A stretch of 64,000 nt of DNA, from IMG/VR virus record IMGVR_UViG_3300046001_006965, positions 18,970-82,969 of that record, one strand, 5' to 3'. A program made the position numbers and the translations under genes. This stretch comes from a virus. How positions within the stretch are numbered: the stretch's first letter is position 1; every line of letters begins with the position of its first letter. Shown here one piece after another: positions 23,645 to 30,184 of this stretch. Under the pieces are notes generated by a model, which searched no databases, was not told the origin of the DNA, and was given only the letters and a program-made list of their open reading frames with translations.

Positions 23645-23742
23645 CTATTTAGTTTATCATAAACCCACTTGCCCAAATTCAGCAATCCCAAAATTGCTAT
23701 CAGGATTATGCAGACAATAATTCCAAGATCGTATCTATCCAT
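23635..23742 (-). CDS. 35-residue membrane microprotein
   Basis: MDRYDLGIIVCIILIAILGL then LNLGKWVYDKLNRWH. One strongly hydrophobic helix followed by a basic amphipathic tail. It overlaps genes on both sides by a few bases. Typical of tiny phage membrane proteins; function unknown. Confidence 0.45.
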   Translation of the reverse strand: MDRYDLGIIVCIILIAILGLLNLGKWVYDKLNRWH

Positions 23743-23858
23743 TTTGGCTTGAGTGTTAAAAGGGTTAAACCAATTAAGGCATCTGATCCAAACCCAACTG
23801 AACAGATCAGTAAAAATGTTTGGTAAATTCTGTGAGTTCTTTCGTCGTCGTAGTTCAT
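23706..23858 (-). CDS. 50-residue membrane microprotein
   Basis: Acidic start MNYDDERTHRIYQT, then one hydrophobic segment (FLLICSVGFGSDALIGLTLL). Its last 37 bases overlap the start of the 35-residue membrane protein in another frame. Early-operon position; function unknown. Confidence 0.4.
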   Translation of the reverse strand: MNYDDERTHRIYQTFLLICSVGFGSDALIGLTLLTLKPKWIDTILELLSA

Positions 23859-23869
23859 GGCATAAATTT

Positions 23870-24094
23870 TTACAATGATTTCATTTTTCTAAATGATGCA
23901 ATTGTTTCTTCGGAATACACCAGTTTGACCCGGTGCGTTACGTGTCCAGAGCTGTTTCTTTTTTCGGGAACCGGAACCCTGTTTGCGTTGTCACTCACTT
24001 CAATGAAATGATGCAATCCGCTGTCGGCCACAAAAACCACTTGCAGAAATTTGCCGGTTTTTGTTTTGTAGACTTGGTTGAGTTCTACTGCCAT
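23870..24094 (-). CDS. hypothetical protein
   Basis: 74 residues. Beta-rich, with LNQVYKTKTGKFLQVVFVAD and VPVPEKRNSSGHVTHRVKLV. Similar small proteins follow the immunity region in Flavobacterium phages, but no function is known. It starts on a TAATG overlap with the 33-residue membrane gene. Confidence 0.55.
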   Translation of the reverse strand: MAVELNQVYKTKTGKFLQVVFVADSGLHHFIEVSDNANRVPVPEKRNSSGHVTHRVKLVYSEETIASFRKMKSL

Positions 24095-24195
24095 TATCCT
24101 TTCATATCGCCAAAGGCAACAACAAAAGAGATCATCGCTAAAGCGGAAAGCCAGAAAATGATTGTGGCTTTGTTGGTTTTGATTAACTGTTTCAT
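24094..24195 (-). CDS. 33-residue membrane microprotein
   Basis: MKQLIKTNKATIIFWLSALA then MISFVVAFGDMKG: basic N-terminus and one transmembrane helix. Second gene of the Cro operon. Could be an exclusion factor or a small toxin; unproven. Confidence 0.45.
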   Translation of the reverse strand: MKQLIKTNKATIIFWLSALAMISFVVAFGDMKG

Positions 24196-24217
24196 GGTAG
24201 TTATTTTTTAGGGTTAA

Positions 24218-24430
24218 CTAATTGGTGATTGTTTCTGTTTCAAAAATTTCTTTTTCTTTTAATCCGGTAGATTTATAGTATTTAACAGCTTTGAATTTTG
24301 TCAAATTATCGCTATTGCGTTCTGCTAATTGTTCTACATTTCTTTCGGTAACTCCTAAAGCTAGAGCAGTATGCTGACGAAATACCCTGTCTGTTTTAAT
24401 TTTATTAAGTATTAATTGTGATACTTTCAT
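24218..24430 (-). CDS. Cro-like early regulator
   Basis: 70 residues from the ATG at 24430. Short helix-turn-helix protein (TDRVFRQHTALALGVTERNV, then EQLAERN), divergent from the CI-like gene. First gene of the leftward early operon; expected to repress the lysogeny promoter. Confidence 0.65.
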   Translation of the reverse strand: MKVSQLILNKIKTDRVFRQHTALALGVTERNVEQLAERNSDNLTKFKAVKYYKSTGLKEKEIFETETITN

Positions 24431-24461
24431 TATTTTTATGTATTTTTGTTCGTATATATAT

Positions 24462-24493
24462 GCAAATATACACCGAATATTCATATAACAAAA
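24462..24493 (-). promoter_or_regulatory. leftward early promoter (Bacteroidetes type)
   Basis: Minus strand: TTTTG (24489-24493) as -33, 18-base spacer, then a perfect -7 TATATTTG (24463-24470). AT-rich palindromic words around TATATTTGCATATA may be the CI/Cro operator. Start of cro is about 33 bases downstream. Confidence 0.75.
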
Positions 24494-24546
24494 CAAATAA
24501 CACCTTTTTTTCGTGTTTATTTGAATTATTTTTTAAAAGTTTTAAA

Positions 24547-24921
24547 ATGAATGGTTTACAATTAAAAGAAAAGCGAAATAGACTAGGCCTAACCCAGACA
24601 GAACTGGCAGAACAGGTTGGAGTTGCTATGCGTACCGTTCAAAATTGGGAGAAAAATACAAATAAAATACCAAAAAGCACCGAGGTATTTATTGACGAGC
24701 TACTTAAAAACACCGAAATTTCATATTTGAATACATCTAATAAACCCGAAGAGTCTAATCCTACCTACACTATCAAGGAAAAAATGACCACAGAAAGCCC
24801 ACCTCAAAAAGAGAATGACCACGAATATGTTGTCGTTAGTAGGTTAACAAAGATGTTAGACGATGCTTATCAGGAAATAAAATTGCTTCGTCAAGAGTTG
24901 GAACGAAAGAAAAACAATTGA
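24547..24921 (+). CDS. CI-like XRE repressor
   Basis: 124 residues from the ATG at 24547; an upstream ATG at 24418 would run through the operator region. The XRE helix-turn-helix is at residues 3-55 (LKEKRNRLGLTQTELAEQVG, VAMRTVQNWEKNT). A Ser/Pro-rich linker and a C-terminal coiled coil (YQEIKLLRQELERKK) follow. No peptidase domain, so induction must differ from lambda CI. It maintains lysogeny by closing the early promoter. Confidence 0.8.
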   Translation: MNGLQLKEKRNRLGLTQTELAEQVGVAMRTVQNWEKNTNKIPKSTEVFIDELLKNTEISYLNTSNKPEESNPTYTIKEKMTTESPPQKENDHEYVVVSRLTKMLDDAYQEIKLLRQELERKKNN

Positions 24922-25123
24922 ATTTTTAGAATTAAAATTTCAGAATAGGCACAAATTAGTCTGCAAATCAATACAGCACATTGGATTTTTGGGGGCATTA
25001 CAAATTATTTAAGAATTAAAAATTGAAATTAAGTTTATAAAAATTATCGTTTTTACGGGAAACCTCATTTTTGAATTTCTTGTAATTTGCAGATTAATAT
25101 TCAACAAGTTAAAAACAACGATT
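24922..25123. other. intergenic stretch with shared 19-bp element
   Basis: About 200 bases between the repressor and the DUF4468 gene. AT-rich; contains the 19-bp sequence at 25049-25067 that recurs near the phage 2 repressor, and a TAATTTGC box near 25083 that could be a -7 element. No open frame of interest. Confidence 0.5.
25049..25067. repeat. 19-bp element shared with phage 2 (copy 1)
   Basis: GTTTTTACGGGAAACCTCA, identical to 63392-63410. It lies about 55 bases upstream of the DUF4468 gene. Confidence 0.8.
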
Positions 25124-25678
25124 ATGAAAAATATTATTTTAGTAATATTAGTATTATTTAATTTATCTATTTACGGCCAAGAAGCTGAATTCAAATTCAC
25201 TAAAGATGGCCTTACTGATTTTGTTATAACACCAGTAAATGGTAAAACCCAATCCGAGCTTTACAAAAAAACATTGGAGTGGGTTTCTTATTCTTTTAAA
25301 GAACCAGCAGAGGTTATAAAAGCGAATATCGAAAATGAGTATATTCGAATAGAAGGATTTAGCAAAGAATTAATTTGCTACAGTTATATGGGAAAAAGAT
25401 GTGGAGATACCAAGTATGAAATCGAAATTTCATTTAAAGATGGAAAATACAAATTTGATGTTTTGAGTATTTTAGAATACAACAATATGTCTAAATCTAT
25501 TTTGTGGACCAATTTCGAGATCAATAATACTGCAGCTTATTTTGATAAAAAAGGAGAGGTAAAGAGCTCGTACAAGTTTATCGTTAAAACGGTTCCGGAG
25601 TATTTCAATAAACTTAACATAAACTTAAGAGATTTTTTAATTAGTGATGGAGTTTCCAGCAAAAAAAACGATTGGTAA
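25124..25678 (+). CDS. secreted DUF4468 protein
   Basis: 184 residues. Sec signal MKNIILVILVLFNLSIYGQ, then the DUF4468 (TBP-like fold) pattern: KFTKDGLTDFVITPVNGKTQ, LYKKTLEWVSYSF and YEIEISFKDGKYKFDV. The family is common in Bacteroidetes and is periplasmic or surface-located with unknown role. Placed between repressor and integrase, it is a probable lysogenic conversion gene. Confidence 0.75.
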   Translation: MKNIILVILVLFNLSIYGQEAEFKFTKDGLTDFVITPVNGKTQSELYKKTLEWVSYSFKEPAEVIKANIENEYIRIEGFSKELICYSYMGKRCGDTKYEIEISFKDGKYKFDVLSILEYNNMSKSILWTNFEINNTAAYFDKKGEVKSSYKFIVKTVPEYFNKLNINLRDFLISDGVSSKKNDW

Positions 25679-25941
25679 TGTACACTTCAGATGAAAGAAT
25701 AATCCACCTTATTGATCTTTTGAAATATCAAAAGACAATTATCTATGATAAAGATTTTTGTCAAGATGTAGGAATGTTGGAGCAAACCGTTTCAAAAATA
25801 AAAAAAGGCAAAAATCATTTTACGGTATTGCAAATTGAAGCGATCTGCAAAAAATACAATGTGAATGCCAACTGGATTTTTGGAGTTCAAAAAAACATCT
25901 TTAATATTCCTCAGCCCAAACAAATAAAGGAGTTAAGCTAA
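25678..25941 (+). CDS. XRE-like helix-turn-helix protein
   Basis: 87 residues starting at the ATG inside the TAATG overlap with DUF4468. LEQTVSKIKKGKNHFTVLQI then EAICKKYNVNANWIFG is an XRE-type DNA-binding domain of the kind fused to Bacteroidetes phage repressors. It may regulate the integrase or act with the CI-like protein. Confidence 0.7.
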   Translation: MYTSDERIIHLIDLLKYQKTIIYDKDFCQDVGMLEQTVSKIKKGKNHFTVLQIEAICKKYNVNANWIFGVQKNIFNIPQPKQIKELS

Positions 25942-26052
25942 AAGGGTTACCGGCAACCCTGCAAAACACTAAAATCATAAAAAAGAAGCAAAAATGATAA
26001 AAAACAAATAACTAAACGCCTGATTTTACAGTAATTACAATAGGATACAAAT

Positions 26053-26106
26053 GCGAGTTTGGTTTTCATAACCCTGAGGTCCCGAGTTCAAATCTCGGTC
26101 TCGCTA
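26053..26106 (+). repeat. 3' half of tRNA-Met (att core)
   Basis: Anticodon loop TTCATAA, CCCTG, then a perfect T-arm CCGAG-TTCAAAT-CTCGG (26082-26098) and acceptor 3' strand TCTCGCTA. The D-arm and half of the anticodon stem are missing, so it cannot be a working tRNA. Integrases commonly cross over at the anticodon loop and carry the 3' half on the phage to restore the host tRNA. Confidence 0.75.
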
Positions 26107-26117
26107 CAAATTAAAAC

Positions 26118-26154
26118 AACACTTAAACCCACTCCCAACAAGGGTTTAAGTGTT
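26118..26154 (+). terminator. rho-independent terminator downstream of the att core
   Basis: AACACTTAAACCC ... GGGTTTAAGTGTT, a 13-bp stem with A/T tracts on both sides. Possibly carried over with the host tRNA 3' end. Confidence 0.8.
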
Positions 26155-26226
26155 TTAATAAAAAATCTTACGGCTTGTAATTACTTAAATCGGCAACCCT
26201 ACCGACAACCCTAAAGTAATTACATC

Positions 26227-27432
26227 ATGGCAAAAAATTTATTATTCGATTGTGCGTACTCTGACCTATGGGTACACCCCGAAAACTGGAAAACACTGAC
26301 TTCCCAGAAATCATTACAACTTGACTGGCGCGTGGAATGCAAATTCTATGACCCTAAATTTAAGGAAAAGTACCCAAAAGGCTTTTTATTCAGAAAAAAA
26401 CTTAACCGGTTCCGATCATTGGAGGAACGTAAAGCTGTTGTCGAAACGTGGTTAAAGGAAATCCCAAAACTTTTTGAAGACAAAGGATATAATCCAATTA
26501 CCAAAAAATACATGGTTCAGGAACTCAAACCAGTTCCAGGATCATTGCACCCGAAATTAAACTTTGTTGAAGCTCTCAAAATCGCTTATCCCTTGTTGTC
26601 GGTTTCCGAAGGCGTAACGAAAGAGATCAGGAGAATTGTCGCCAAGGTGGAGAAATCAGCAATTGCATTGAAAATGGAATTTCCTATATGTGAAATTCAC
26701 AGCGGCCATGTCCGTGATTTGTTGGATCCTTTGGACTTGACACCAAACGAATATAATAAATACCTCACTCATTTATCAATTGTGCTCTCTGACTTGGTGG
26801 AAAAAAGAATGGTTTTTCACAATCCTATTAAGGACATCAAAAAGAAAAAAACAGTCAAGAAAATTCGTGAAACCCTTGAAGTTGACGAACTGAACAAAAT
26901 ATTCAAGATTCTAAAAACAGAAAATTATACTTTTTTCAGATATGGCATGATATTCTTTCATTCCGGAGCCAGAACCGCTGAATTGTTTCGAGTTCAGAAA
27001 AAGGATGTAAATCTAGCCAAGCAGGAATATAAAATAACTATCCTGAAAGGCAGTGTCAGCAAGGAAGTAATCAAGGTTATATTGCCAAACGCATTGCCTT
27101 TCTGGACCGAAATTATCAATGAATGTACCGATGATGAAGATTATCTGTTTACAAGAGGCTTGAAGCCGTCATTGATTCCAATACAAGCATTTCAAATCAG
27201 CATTAGATGGAGGCGTTGGGTAAAAAAGAAATTAGATGTAACTGCTGATTTTTATGCATTGAAACATTTGTTCCTGGACGAACTAGACAAAGCTTCAGAT
27301 GGTGAAAGTAATTTATCAAAAGGAATGGCCTCACACGAAACGAATGTTACAGAAACGGTATACTTAGTAGGTAGAAATAATCGAAAAAATGAAGCATTGA
27401 AAAAGATAAACATTCAATTCTTAAATATATAA
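26227..27432 (+). CDS. int: tyrosine recombinase / phage integrase
   Basis: 401 residues. The N-terminal 110 residues form an arm-binding region, the middle a core-binding domain, and the C-terminal half is catalytic. It has Arg I in HSGARTAELFR, a His in ALKHLFLDEL, and a likely nucleophile Tyr in ETVYLVGRN. The second Arg of the usual HxxR is not at its place (HLFL), a deviation seen in several Bacteroidetes integrases. It should insert phage 1 at a tRNA-Met gene. The start is 4 bases after a GTAATTAC arm repeat. Confidence 0.88.
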   Translation: MAKNLLFDCAYSDLWVHPENWKTLTSQKSLQLDWRVECKFYDPKFKEKYPKGFLFRKKLNRFRSLEERKAVVETWLKEIPKLFEDKGYNPITKKYMVQELKPVPGSLHPKLNFVEALKIAYPLLSVSEGVTKEIRRIVAKVEKSAIALKMEFPICEIHSGHVRDLLDPLDLTPNEYNKYLTHLSIVLSDLVEKRMVFHNPIKDIKKKKTVKKIRETLEVDELNKIFKILKTENYTFFRYGMIFFHSGARTAELFRVQKKDVNLAKQEYKITILKGSVSKEVIKVILPNALPFWTEIINECTDDEDYLFTRGLKPSLIPIQAFQISIRWRRWVKKKLDVTADFYALKHLFLDELDKASDGESNLSKGMASHETNVTETVYLVGRNNRKNEALKKINIQFLNI

Positions 27433-27442
27433 ATTTGCATAT

Positions 27443-27529
27443 ATGATAATACTAGACATCATAATTTCGGCAGTGGTTTTTATTTTTGTTGGGAGATTAC
27501 TTTGGTACAAATTCAAGCAACCCGGGTGA
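27443..27529 (+). CDS. 28-residue membrane microprotein
   Basis: MIILDIIISAVVFIFVGRLL then WYKFKQPG. A perfect -7 box TAAATTTG (27430-27437) ends 5 bases before the ATG, which would give a leaderless mRNA. Last gene before the border to phage 2; ownership and function unclear. Confidence 0.35.
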   Translation: MIILDIIISAVVFIFVGRLLWYKFKQPG

Positions 27530-27677
27530 TAAGTATCACAATGATAGCTGGAAGAGTAGGAACAAATAATACATATTTCTTCAAAAATTATATACAATAA
27601 ATCATCAAAATTATATAATCAAAAAAGCGCACCAGTAATGATGCGCTTTTACGACTAACCAAAATAATAAAAAGGCG
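27530..27677. other. border region between the two phages
   Basis: About 150 AT-rich bases. Two imperfect direct repeats, TTCAAAAATTATATAC and ATCAAAATTATATAAT (27581-27620), could be transposase-binding sites of the Mu-like right end. No TG...CA terminus or target duplication could be fixed by eye. Confidence 0.35.
27623..27650. terminator. bidirectional rho-independent terminator
   Basis: AAAAGCGCA-CCAGTAATGA-TGCGCTTTT. It separates the rightward int unit from the leftward end of the phage 2 late operon. Confidence 0.8.
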
Positions 27678-28334
27678 TTACCTCTTTATATCAAATATCG
27701 AAAAATTATAACCGATCCATATAGTTTGATTGGTATCAAAAGAACCGGACAATATATTTCCTTTTCGGTTTTGAAGCATCAAGTTTGCTTTTGCAGCGAA
27801 GCCATCCAGTTTCGTGTTGTTGCCAACCTCTAACCCACCTAAGAGTCGAAAAACGGTTTCCTTGACTTTCACCGGAACTTCCATTTTCTTTTCCTTGATT
27901 TTGTAATTTGGAGTGACCTCTTTGACTTTCCCCTGGACAATTCCGTTGATGTTTAGAACGATATTTTCATCTTCAAACGTGGACGAAAATTTGTTTAGTT
28001 GAATAGCTTTATTATATGCAATTATTCTTTTCAGGCTGTCTTTTTCCCTGGCAAAGTTTTGCTTTAAACTTTCATTTTCTGCAATCAGTTTCGGGTCAAT
28101 AGGATTGTCTTTGTAAACGGTTTCGCCTTTGGATACTTTTTGTCCAATTGGCACATTAACCGGTTTTTGAGCCTTGAATTTTCCTTTTACTTCCGGAACT
28201 GTAACTTTCACGATTTGTGGCGAAGGTGTACTTCCTGAACATCCACGGAACCATAAAACAAGGAACAAAAGAATCCAACCAAGATACTTGAAGAATTCCT
28301 TCAACAAAGGCGAATGTATATTTATCTGTTTCAT
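27678..28334 (-). CDS. membrane-anchored lysis-associated protein (possible spanin-like)
   Basis: 218 residues. N-terminal transmembrane helix (residues 14-32), periplasmic Pro/Lys-rich stretch, short coiled coil (ENESLKQNFAREKDSLKRI) and a beta-rich C-terminus. It is encoded just after the muramidase as the last gene of the late operon. The topology fits an inner-membrane spanin-like protein, but no outer-membrane partner is paired with it except the nearby CAP lipoprotein. Confidence 0.5.
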   Translation of the reverse strand: MKQINIHSPLLKEFFKYLGWILLFLVLWFRGCSGSTPSPQIVKVTVPEVKGKFKAQKPVNVPIGQKVSKGETVYKDNPIDPKLIAENESLKQNFAREKDSLKRIIAYNKAIQLNKFSSTFEDENIVLNINGIVQGKVKEVTPNYKIKEKKMEVPVKVKETVFRLLGGLEVGNNTKLDGFAAKANLMLQNRKGNILSGSFDTNQTIWIGYNFSIFDIKR

Positions 28335-28345
28335 ATTTCAGAGCT

Positions 28346-28903
28346 TTAATTTAAGTGATGATATTTTTTATCCGCATTTTCTAATTTCAAATCATATTTA
28401 TGAATGTAATATTTTTCACCGTTGTAAAACTTGGCGGCAACTTTCCATTCGCCATTTACAAAAGCATTGTACATTTTTAGATTGCTTTTTATGAATAACA
28501 ACCCCAACCTCATTTGGTTATATTCAGAAACTTTGGCATAATCCCACATTGAACCAACGGTTTTGAAACCTAATAATTTGTAGTGAAATCCCATAACTTG
28601 CATAATCCCAATAGAAGTAGATTCCATCGCTGTATTAGGATTTTTATAAAAAGCATCGTTAAACGCAATCCATTCATTCACCTGAACATCGACCTTGTTC
28701 AATGACCACTTGCCGGATGGGGTATAAGGCGATTTTCGTTTGAACCACGAAGGCTCAAACTGGATGATAATTTTACCCGTGTCTTTTGCAAAACCAATCC
28801 CGCTACTTTCCACTTCCATAATAGCGTATATTCTTGAAATTGGCATTTTGAATTCTTCAGATAATTTTTTAATGTCCGTTTGTGTGATTTTTTGTACTGC
28901 CAT
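28346..28903 (-). CDS. endolysin, N-acetylmuramidase (DUF3380)
   Basis: 185 residues. YAIMEVESSGIGF with catalytic Glu near residue 30, IIQFEPSWFKR, and STSIGIMQVMGFHYKLLGF are the N-acetylmuramidase family pattern. It cleaves the glycan chain of peptidoglycan for lysis. No signal peptide, so export would depend on a holin such as the 28907 product. Confidence 0.9.
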   Translation of the reverse strand: MAVQKITQTDIKKLSEEFKMPISRIYAIMEVESSGIGFAKDTGKIIIQFEPSWFKRKSPYTPSGKWSLNKVDVQVNEWIAFNDAFYKNPNTAMESTSIGIMQVMGFHYKLLGFKTVGSMWDYAKVSEYNQMRLGLLFIKSNLKMYNAFVNGEWKVAAKFYNGEKYYIHKYDLKLENADKKYHHLN

Positions 28904-28906
28904 TTA

Positions 28907-29326
28907 TTATTTTGATTTTGAGACCATTGCTTTTGCTTTTGTCAACAGGTCCAATTGCGCTTCGAGATATTCAATTTTCAAAGCCAGTTCCGTATTTTTG
29001 TTCTCCAGTTCAAAACTTTTTTTCTGTTCTTTTGCGTACAACAACAAAATATCAGTTTGTTTGCCTGATATAGACATATTGCTCGTCCTCAATTCTTTCA
29101 CTTCATCACGCAAAACTCCCATCTGCAAATTATGATCTTCGACAAATTCACGATATGCCTTTGCAATCGCACTATTGGCATCGGCATCCGTTTGTTTTGC
29201 AGCTGCATTTTCCTTTTTTAAGGCGACTCTTTGAGCCATTTTCCCACCGAAGAAGTAAGCCATTGGCGGTCCGAAAACGCCTAAAATTGCCAAGACAGGC
29301 GCATATAATTCTAAAAATTCTTTCAT
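28907..29326 (-). CDS. holin-like membrane/coiled-coil protein
   Basis: 139 residues. One or two N-terminal hydrophobic segments (VLAILGVFGPPMAYFFGG), then a long coiled coil to the end. It sits directly upstream of the muramidase. The same architecture is found in the 43818 product beside the CHAP lysin. Confidence 0.5.
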   Translation of the reverse strand: MKEFLELYAPVLAILGVFGPPMAYFFGGKMAQRVALKKENAAAKQTDADANSAIAKAYREFVEDHNLQMGVLRDEVKELRTSNMSISGKQTDILLLYAKEQKKSFELENKNTELALKIEYLEAQLDLLTKAKAMVSKSK

Positions 29327-29417
29327 AATTTTATTTTAATATTTTGCAAAGATTATGCAGTTGTACGATTTATATGTATAGCTTCCTATGTGGGTAAAAT
29401 TCCCTAAAATCACGTTT

Positions 29418-29750
29418 TTATGGGTCTTGCTCCTTAAATAAGCCTTTAGCAAACTTTCGTCGCTTTTGTATCCATAAGCCACTATCTGACCTTTTTTTTT
29501 CCGTGTAAAGTTCTAAATCTGTAAATCCATTGTGACTGACCTTTTTTTCACTCTCCATCTGGACAGCTTTTTGTCTGCTCAACTCGATTAACAAACTTTC
29601 AGGTTTCAGTTCGTTCAGCCTATTGCCGTGTCGTTCATCGTTTATCAGTTTTGTCAATTCGTCCGTTGCGTTTGCTTCTTTTGGCACGTATTTTATTTCG
29701 TCTGCCGATGTACAGGAAATGAATATCAGGAAAAGAAGTATCGTTTTCAT
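29418..29750 (-). CDS. CAP/SCP-domain lipoprotein, frameshifted
   Basis: 110 residues as read. Lipobox LIFISC at the N-terminus (Cys13), then the CAP-domain start LTKLINDERHGNRLNELKP and MESEKKVSHNGFTDL. After an A9 run (29492-29500) the frame turns to unrelated residues. The other frame continues the CAP domain (IVAYGYKSDESLLKAYLRSK, NVILGNFTHIGSYTYKSYN) to a stop at 29336. Either a one-base homopolymer error, a decayed gene, or a frameshift used by the phage. Confidence 0.6.
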   Translation of the reverse strand: MKTILLFLIFISCTSADEIKYVPKEANATDELTKLINDERHGNRLNELKPESLLIELSRQKAVQMESEKKVSHNGFTDLELYTEKKRSDSGLWIQKRRKFAKGLFKEQDP

Positions 29751-30184
29751 ATTTCTATTTTTATCAATATTTTGTAATCTTTTTCAATTTCTTCTTTGTT
29801 GGCTTTTTTCCAATTGAAAGGCACAATAAACAATCCAACAATTGTCAATCCAACAAATCTTCCGAACGAGCTGTATTGACTTTTCCCTTTGCGTTCCATT
29901 CCTTTCGCAAACATCCAATCCGCTTTCCATTTGGTTGCAAAATTGGAATTTGCGTTGCAGTTTGAATAATGGTAATCGTGCAACATAGCGTCTAAATCCA
30001 AACCTTTTATGTCGCACAAATCTTTTGAATAACTTGCTCCGTCAAACTCGTTTGGATTCAAGGCAAAAAATAAAAATGCTTTTTTGTACACTTTTATTTC
30101 TTCCCTTTCGTAACCTTTCGCATTCAAAAGTTTACGGCATCTTTGCCAATTGGAATGATTGAATATGTTAGTTGTTGTTTCCAT
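29747..30184 (-). CDS. conserved hypothetical protein
   Basis: 145 residues. The middle has LDLDAMLHDYHYSNCN and later KWKADWMFAKGME, a His-Asp pattern that recalls phospholipase A2-like phage proteins; this is only a resemblance. A hydrophobic segment lies near the C-terminus. It overlaps the CAP gene start by 4 bases. Confidence 0.5.
   Translation of the reverse strand: METTTNIFNHSNWQRCRKLLNAKGYEREEIKVYKKAFLFFALNPNEFDGASYSKDLCDIKGLDLDAMLHDYHYSNCNANSNFATKWKADWMFAKGMERKGKSQYSSFGRFVGLTIVGLFIVPFNWKKANKEEIEKDYKILIKIEI

Larger units (their letters stand above)
25942..26223 (+). other. attP-like region: tRNA-derived core flanked by arm-type repeats
   Basis: Core: the 3' half of a tRNA-Met at 26053-26106. 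Flanking repeats lie on both sides: CGGCAACCCT at 25951-25960 and 26191-26200, CGACAACCCT at 26203-26212, and the palindrome GTAATTAC at 26031-26038, 26177-26184 and 26216-26223. Repeats on both sides of the core next to the integrase are what an intact phage attachment site looks like. Confidence 0.55.

Noticed and set aside
24462-24497. Cro/CI promoter as a fifth member of the 33-bp operator family
   Set aside because: It shares only ATATTTGCA-like words and lacks the AACATATT...TGTT frame, so it was kept apart.
23527-26182. 16-bp match TCTTACGGCTTGTAAT at 23.53 and 26.17 kb
   Set aside because: One copy is inside a coding gene and a match of this length is expected by chance in 64 kb of AT-rich DNA.
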